Shown: positions 60,285-64,000 of the stretch, in pieces
Position numbering within the stretch: position 1 is the first letter of the stretch
Layout: each line of letters starts with the position of its first letter
Assembly: GCA_947568835.1 (NCBI GenBank)
Contig: OX387608.1
Coordinates: 14,050,001-14,114,000 of the forward strand
DNA length: 64,000 nt
Source of the DNA: Protonemura montana
Lineage: Eukaryota; Arthropoda; Insecta; Plecoptera; Nemouridae
Direction: 5' to 3'
Position numbers and translations under genes: made by a program
Notes under the pieces: model-generated
Seen by the model: the letters and a program-made list of their open reading frames with translations, nothing else
Database searches by the model: none
What the model was told of the DNA's origin: nothing

Positions 60285-60530
60285 AGTAAGCAAGATCAGG
60301 ACCAAGTGGGCAAGACCGATTCTAAGTGGGCAAAACCGAAGCCAAACAGTCAAGACCAAGACCAAGTAGGCAAGACCAAGACCAAGTAGGCAAAACCGAG
60401 ACCAAGACGCAAGACCAGGACCAATAAGGCAAAACCGAGACCAAGTAGGCAAGACCAAAACCAAGTGGGCAAGACCGATTCTAAGTGGCCAAAACCGTAA
60501 CCAAACAGTCAAGACCAAGACCAAGTAGCT
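60285..60530 (+). repeat. Degenerate minisatellite of AAGACCAAGACCAAGTAGGC-type units
   Basis: About 15-18-bp units built on ACCAAGTRGGCAAGACC / AACCGAGACC recur through ~245 bp in imperfect higher-order order; a longer block containing GGGCAAGACCGATTCTAAGT appears twice (about 60308 and 60467). Confidence 0.8.
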
Positions 60531-61460
60531 AACGCAAAGACTAAGTCAGACACGTCCTCGTCCTTCGGCACGCGCTACAAAGCATTTTATCGCTCAAATC
60601 GACTTACACCAACGATAACAATTCCCTCATTCCAATCGATTAAACAGATCGAATCACGTTCTATTTCTGTACCAATCAAAGCGAGCGCGTTCTGTCCTGC
60701 GCCCGTCATGGCAGTGCGTCGACGCAATTGAACGTTTGTACGCGTCTCTTCAACGAGCATCGCTGCTATCGAATTGCCCGCGAGCAAAGGTTAATTAATA
60801 GGCCGAATAACAACTTGGTTAATTGCAAGCAATCAAAACATTTGAGTGTAGCTACTCTGCGGTTATTCATGAAGTGCGCGGTGCGTGGTCAGCGACGTGG
60901 AACGAACTTTGTCATCGCGGTGACTACTCCGCGGTACAGCAAGGCAATCGAATAGTCACGAGAAAAACTGTCACACTGCAGCGGCTAGCGATCATCGACA
61001 CGTTTACTAGAAACTGTCAAAAGGAGATGAAACTGTAATAAATTCTTATCGATTAGATGGAATAACCTGCAAGCCTTAAGAGAGTGACTGTACAAGACAC
61101 TTCATTTAGCCACTGGGTTTATACGGGTTTTATCCAGGTGATATTAACGAAACAGACCAACGATTTAAAGAAAGCGCATCAAGCGCATCAGCGCAGAAAT
61201 CAGAATTCATCCTCAAGAAGCACAAACGGTGCAACGCCACGGGTCGGGCACCAAATTGCCATCTCACCCTTGCGGCACCCGACAGTCAAAGTTCAGACTT
61301 CAACGCTACCCTCACCCGCCCGGAGTAGAAAGGGACTCAACGTTACACACATACACTCGACGCAATATCGCGGGCGAACAAGCAAGCCATAATCCAGCGC
61401 ATCTAGCCGACATCGGGGCGACACGGAGAAAGGTCGTCGGTAAAGGGGGCTGTTTTGACG

Positions 61461-61482
61461 CCCCCCCCCCCCCCCCCCCCCC
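61461..61482 (+). repeat. C22 homopolymer
   Basis: Twenty-two consecutive C; likely length-unstable and error-prone. Confidence 0.9.
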
Positions 61483-61604
61483 TCTCCAGAAAGTCAGGAG
61501 ATAGCGCGCCGGGCGACACAATTACGCGAGAGATTGCTGGCCCGGGGTTGGGTGTGGGTTAGCCCTTGATTTACCGAGGGTGGCTTGCGGATGGGTAAGG
61601 GCGC

Positions 61605-61619
61605 GGGGGGGGGGGGGGG
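61605..61619 (+). repeat. G15 homopolymer
   Basis: Fifteen consecutive G, 120 bp from the C22 run. The two could pair. Confidence 0.85.
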
Positions 61620-61817
61620 ATGGGGAAGACACTACGCTTGTCGTAGACGGCACCTGTTACAGCGACCCCCTTCCCACACCGCCCCACGCCACACACCGAC
61701 GACGACGGGCACTTTTGCTTGATTGCAAGGGACCGCGCGCCACCGCCACGGAGCAAGACGAATTATCTAGCCGATTACACGTAGTACCACGTCTTGAAAT
61801 GTGCCGCCGAATAAACC

Positions 61818-61880
61818 ACGTTAAGCAATATTCTGCCAGGTAACAGATAGGATGGGTGACCGTCTTTATTATAAGAGAAT
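61818..61880 (+). mobile_element. 5S rRNA-derived SINE head, copy 4
   Basis: GTTAAGCAATATTCTGCCAG followed by AGGATGGGTGACCGT reproduces 5S rRNA internal control sequence, including an exact GATGGGTGACCG box C. Confidence 0.6.
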
Positions 61881-63295
61881 TTCGGGAAAAGCAACGTAGC
61901 TGGGTTACGTTTAAGCCAGCGAGAAATTATGTTTTGCGCTGTAACATCATGTGGGTGGCCGAATACTCATCGCTTTACCACATAGTATCACCCTAAATTA
62001 TGCCTCCAAACACTGCAGATTTGAACCACATTCAAATCATAGTTAACAGCGACGTAAACAATCCATGAAAGAAGCCGCTAGGTACAACCATATTAACCTA
62101 TGGTTCGACTCTCGACAACAAGACTCGATTACACGTCCAATCAATCATGACGCGCTCGATCGGTGTGAGAGATTGGACTCTAATCATGACTCGCGGCCTG
62201 TCACCGGCCCGTCAACACCCGGTGGTCTTCAGATACCTGCCATCGACGACGCACCTGCGAGACCGCAAAGTGTGAGACGTCTGTCGGCGTCCCGTTCCCG
62301 TCGTCGCCGTCGCTAACCACGCGTTAATCGGCGTCCATGAAACGCTAACGACCGGTACAATGGTATTTTCACGGTAGCCATCGAATCGCGGTGTTTATGG
62401 ATTGCCAGGATCAGAAGCTCATAGAGATTCAGGTGTCGAGCAAATGACTTCTACAACTTTTACAACTCAAGCAACTGTCAATCACAAGGTCTGGCCGATG
62501 TTTCGCTCTCGTGGCTAAGATTCGCAAGACTGAACTCGATGAAAAGTGGAAAAAATGCAAATAATTCGGCGAATTTGCGCCCTCAGACAAATTATTTTTA
62601 AGGACATCTTTCCATAATATACCCCTGATCTTCCCCTTTCGCGGATCATATATCAACAGAATCTTGGGTGGTCTTCCCACTCTCCAGCCATCAGATTACA
62701 GTCTCAAATGAAAGAAGGAACTAAAGGAGGCATCCCCTCCGGCTCCAGACGCCTAGCTTGTCTTCACTTGTACTGCTTTGATTCTAGACTGTAATGGTAT
62801 CGGATTATACAAACTCATCCTTGTGGCTGGAGAAACGCTCCATATGTGAAACCGAGGGACCAAATAATGATGTTTACGTTCGACCTGCCACGATCGCGAC
62901 ACTCTCCAGATGGGTGAGCTCTGATCCCGAGTCCTGGATGAGAGGGCCAGGATGTGACCAGGGCCTTTCTGAGATTCTGGATCAGATCACTTTTCACCGG
63001 GGTTTGCTTAATAGTATTTTGAAACTAAAATATAAGAAGGCAGCACCTGGCCGAGGATATGATTTTCTTGAAACACACACCAAAGGGGATTTGTTATAAA
63101 TATACATGTCATATTATGGCGTCAAATAGAGCTATTGAATGGACCGACATCCAAAACCTGACGCGAGTCAGTGATGCTTAACCCAATAAAAAACGCGAAG
63201 ATGTCCAGTTCCACAAAATTCTTCAACAAAGGTAACAGACATTTCTTAAAGTGAGTGATGCTACTGAAAAAATGATCTCACAAGAATAGAGTCTG

Positions 63296-63350
63296 ACGGT
63301 CACCCATCCAAAATCAGAAACAGCTCCTACTGTTGCTTAGCCGACGCAAC
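63296..63350 (-). mobile_element. 5S rRNA-derived SINE head, copy 5 (reverse)
   Basis: Read on the minus strand: GGCTAAGCAACAGTAGGAGC then TTTGGATGGGTGACCGTC, again the 5S promoter layout. Confidence 0.58.
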
Positions 63351-64000
63351 CAACCGCTCTGTGCGTGATGGATCGGAACCGAGCGTCTTCGCCCGCCGGG
63401 GTTCAGGGTTTGGGGCAAGAGATCCCAAGGATGAGGTTGACCAGAATGTAGCGAAAGGTCGTAAAACAATTTCTGCACCCATATACGTATAAAGATCGCG
63501 CGCGACGGCGGCGGCGGTGAACGAAGGAGGGAGGAAGGGGGCGAAAAAAACACTCAGCAGAATTTTCCAATATTGCTTGGCCGGGACGTATAAGGGATCG
63601 AGGGAGGGGGCGGCGAGGTGATGTCGGCGGGGGTTGGGTGATGCTAAAAGACACTTTAAAAGTTGTTGGCCAAATCGATTAATTAGTGCAACATGCGTTT
63701 TAATTGCGGCAAAGTGAAAGAGTTCAAATTGTGTTTTTTGTCTGCTATACCGAGATGGAACCCCCTCCAGACACCACCATCAAGATGGGGTTTTTCACGT
63801 GACGGTTGGCCAAACACTCAACTGAGCGTGTAATTCGTGGCTGATTAGTGGTTTTAAACGCAGTAATGAGTTCCGAAAACGGATGAATTTTATTGAAACC
63901 CAAAAATTACCACCACACGCAGCCAAGAAAGGGTTCTTTTCAGCGTTACTTCAACCCAACCTATACACAACCATCGAGTTCGCGGCAGACCGTTGTTGTC

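Larger units (their letters stand above)
58283..64000. other. da: Upstream daughterless intron or 5' region, repeats only
   Basis: No exon with E-protein sequence was recognised on the minus strand. Small open frames exist (for example 59835-60137 plus, containing FRSYRKCPNVFAWVAYNRDS and YKYKLARRLFAKK) but I cannot tie them to a family; they may be remnants of a mobile element. Confidence 0.4.

Overview
The window is animal nuclear DNA, most likely from an arthropod and probably an insect. Introns are long with GT..AG borders, and the proteins have bilaterian orthologues. The E-protein gene matches insect Daughterless better than vertebrate TCF3/4/12, for example in a [19 protein letters not shown]-type HLH and a C-terminus ending LPQ. 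Nothing here allows a species call.

Layout. (1) 253-24084, plus strand: 22 consecutive in-frame exons of the HELZ orthologue, an SF1 helicase with zinc fingers; its 5' exons lie before the window. Intron 4 of the visible set carries a 4.1 kb DNA transposon with ~480 bp terminal inverted repeats and an uninterrupted 860-codon DDE-type transposase frame. Other introns hold LINE fragments and 5S- and tRNA-derived SINEs. (2) 26958-30692, minus strand: a three-exon, ~1002-residue gene I do not recognise. It has about 57 tandem x-Q-T motifs resembling the LC8/DYNLL dynein-light-chain binding anchor. (3) About 31-40 kb: a gene-free nest of repeats with diverged inverted arms (about 32.8-34.1 and 38.5-39.6 kb) around at least a dozen tRNA-like A-box/B-box modules on both strands, most followed by T-runs. 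(4) 40763-41335, minus: RpL9/uL6. (5) 43124-45674, plus: GRWD1, six exons. (6) 48099-58282, minus: daughterless. Both the basic-region exon and the HLH exon are present twice, each pair equal in length and splice phase, so the gene could make alternative bHLH domains. The N-terminal exons were not found and are probably upstream, beyond 64 kb. (7) 58.3-64 kb: non-coding sequence with minisatellites, homopolymer runs and 5S-derived SINEs.

The protein genes are not an operon. HELZ (RNA decay/translation), RpL9 and GRWD1 (ribosome and ribosome assembly) and Daughterless (obligate bHLH partner) are ordinary neighbours.

The two most interesting signals are the QT-repeat (LC8-ladder-like) protein and the double cassette duplication in daughterless. 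The tRNA-like module nest is third, and the long-TIR transposon fourth. Exon borders were set by eye from splice consensus plus phase continuity; no alignment or search was run.
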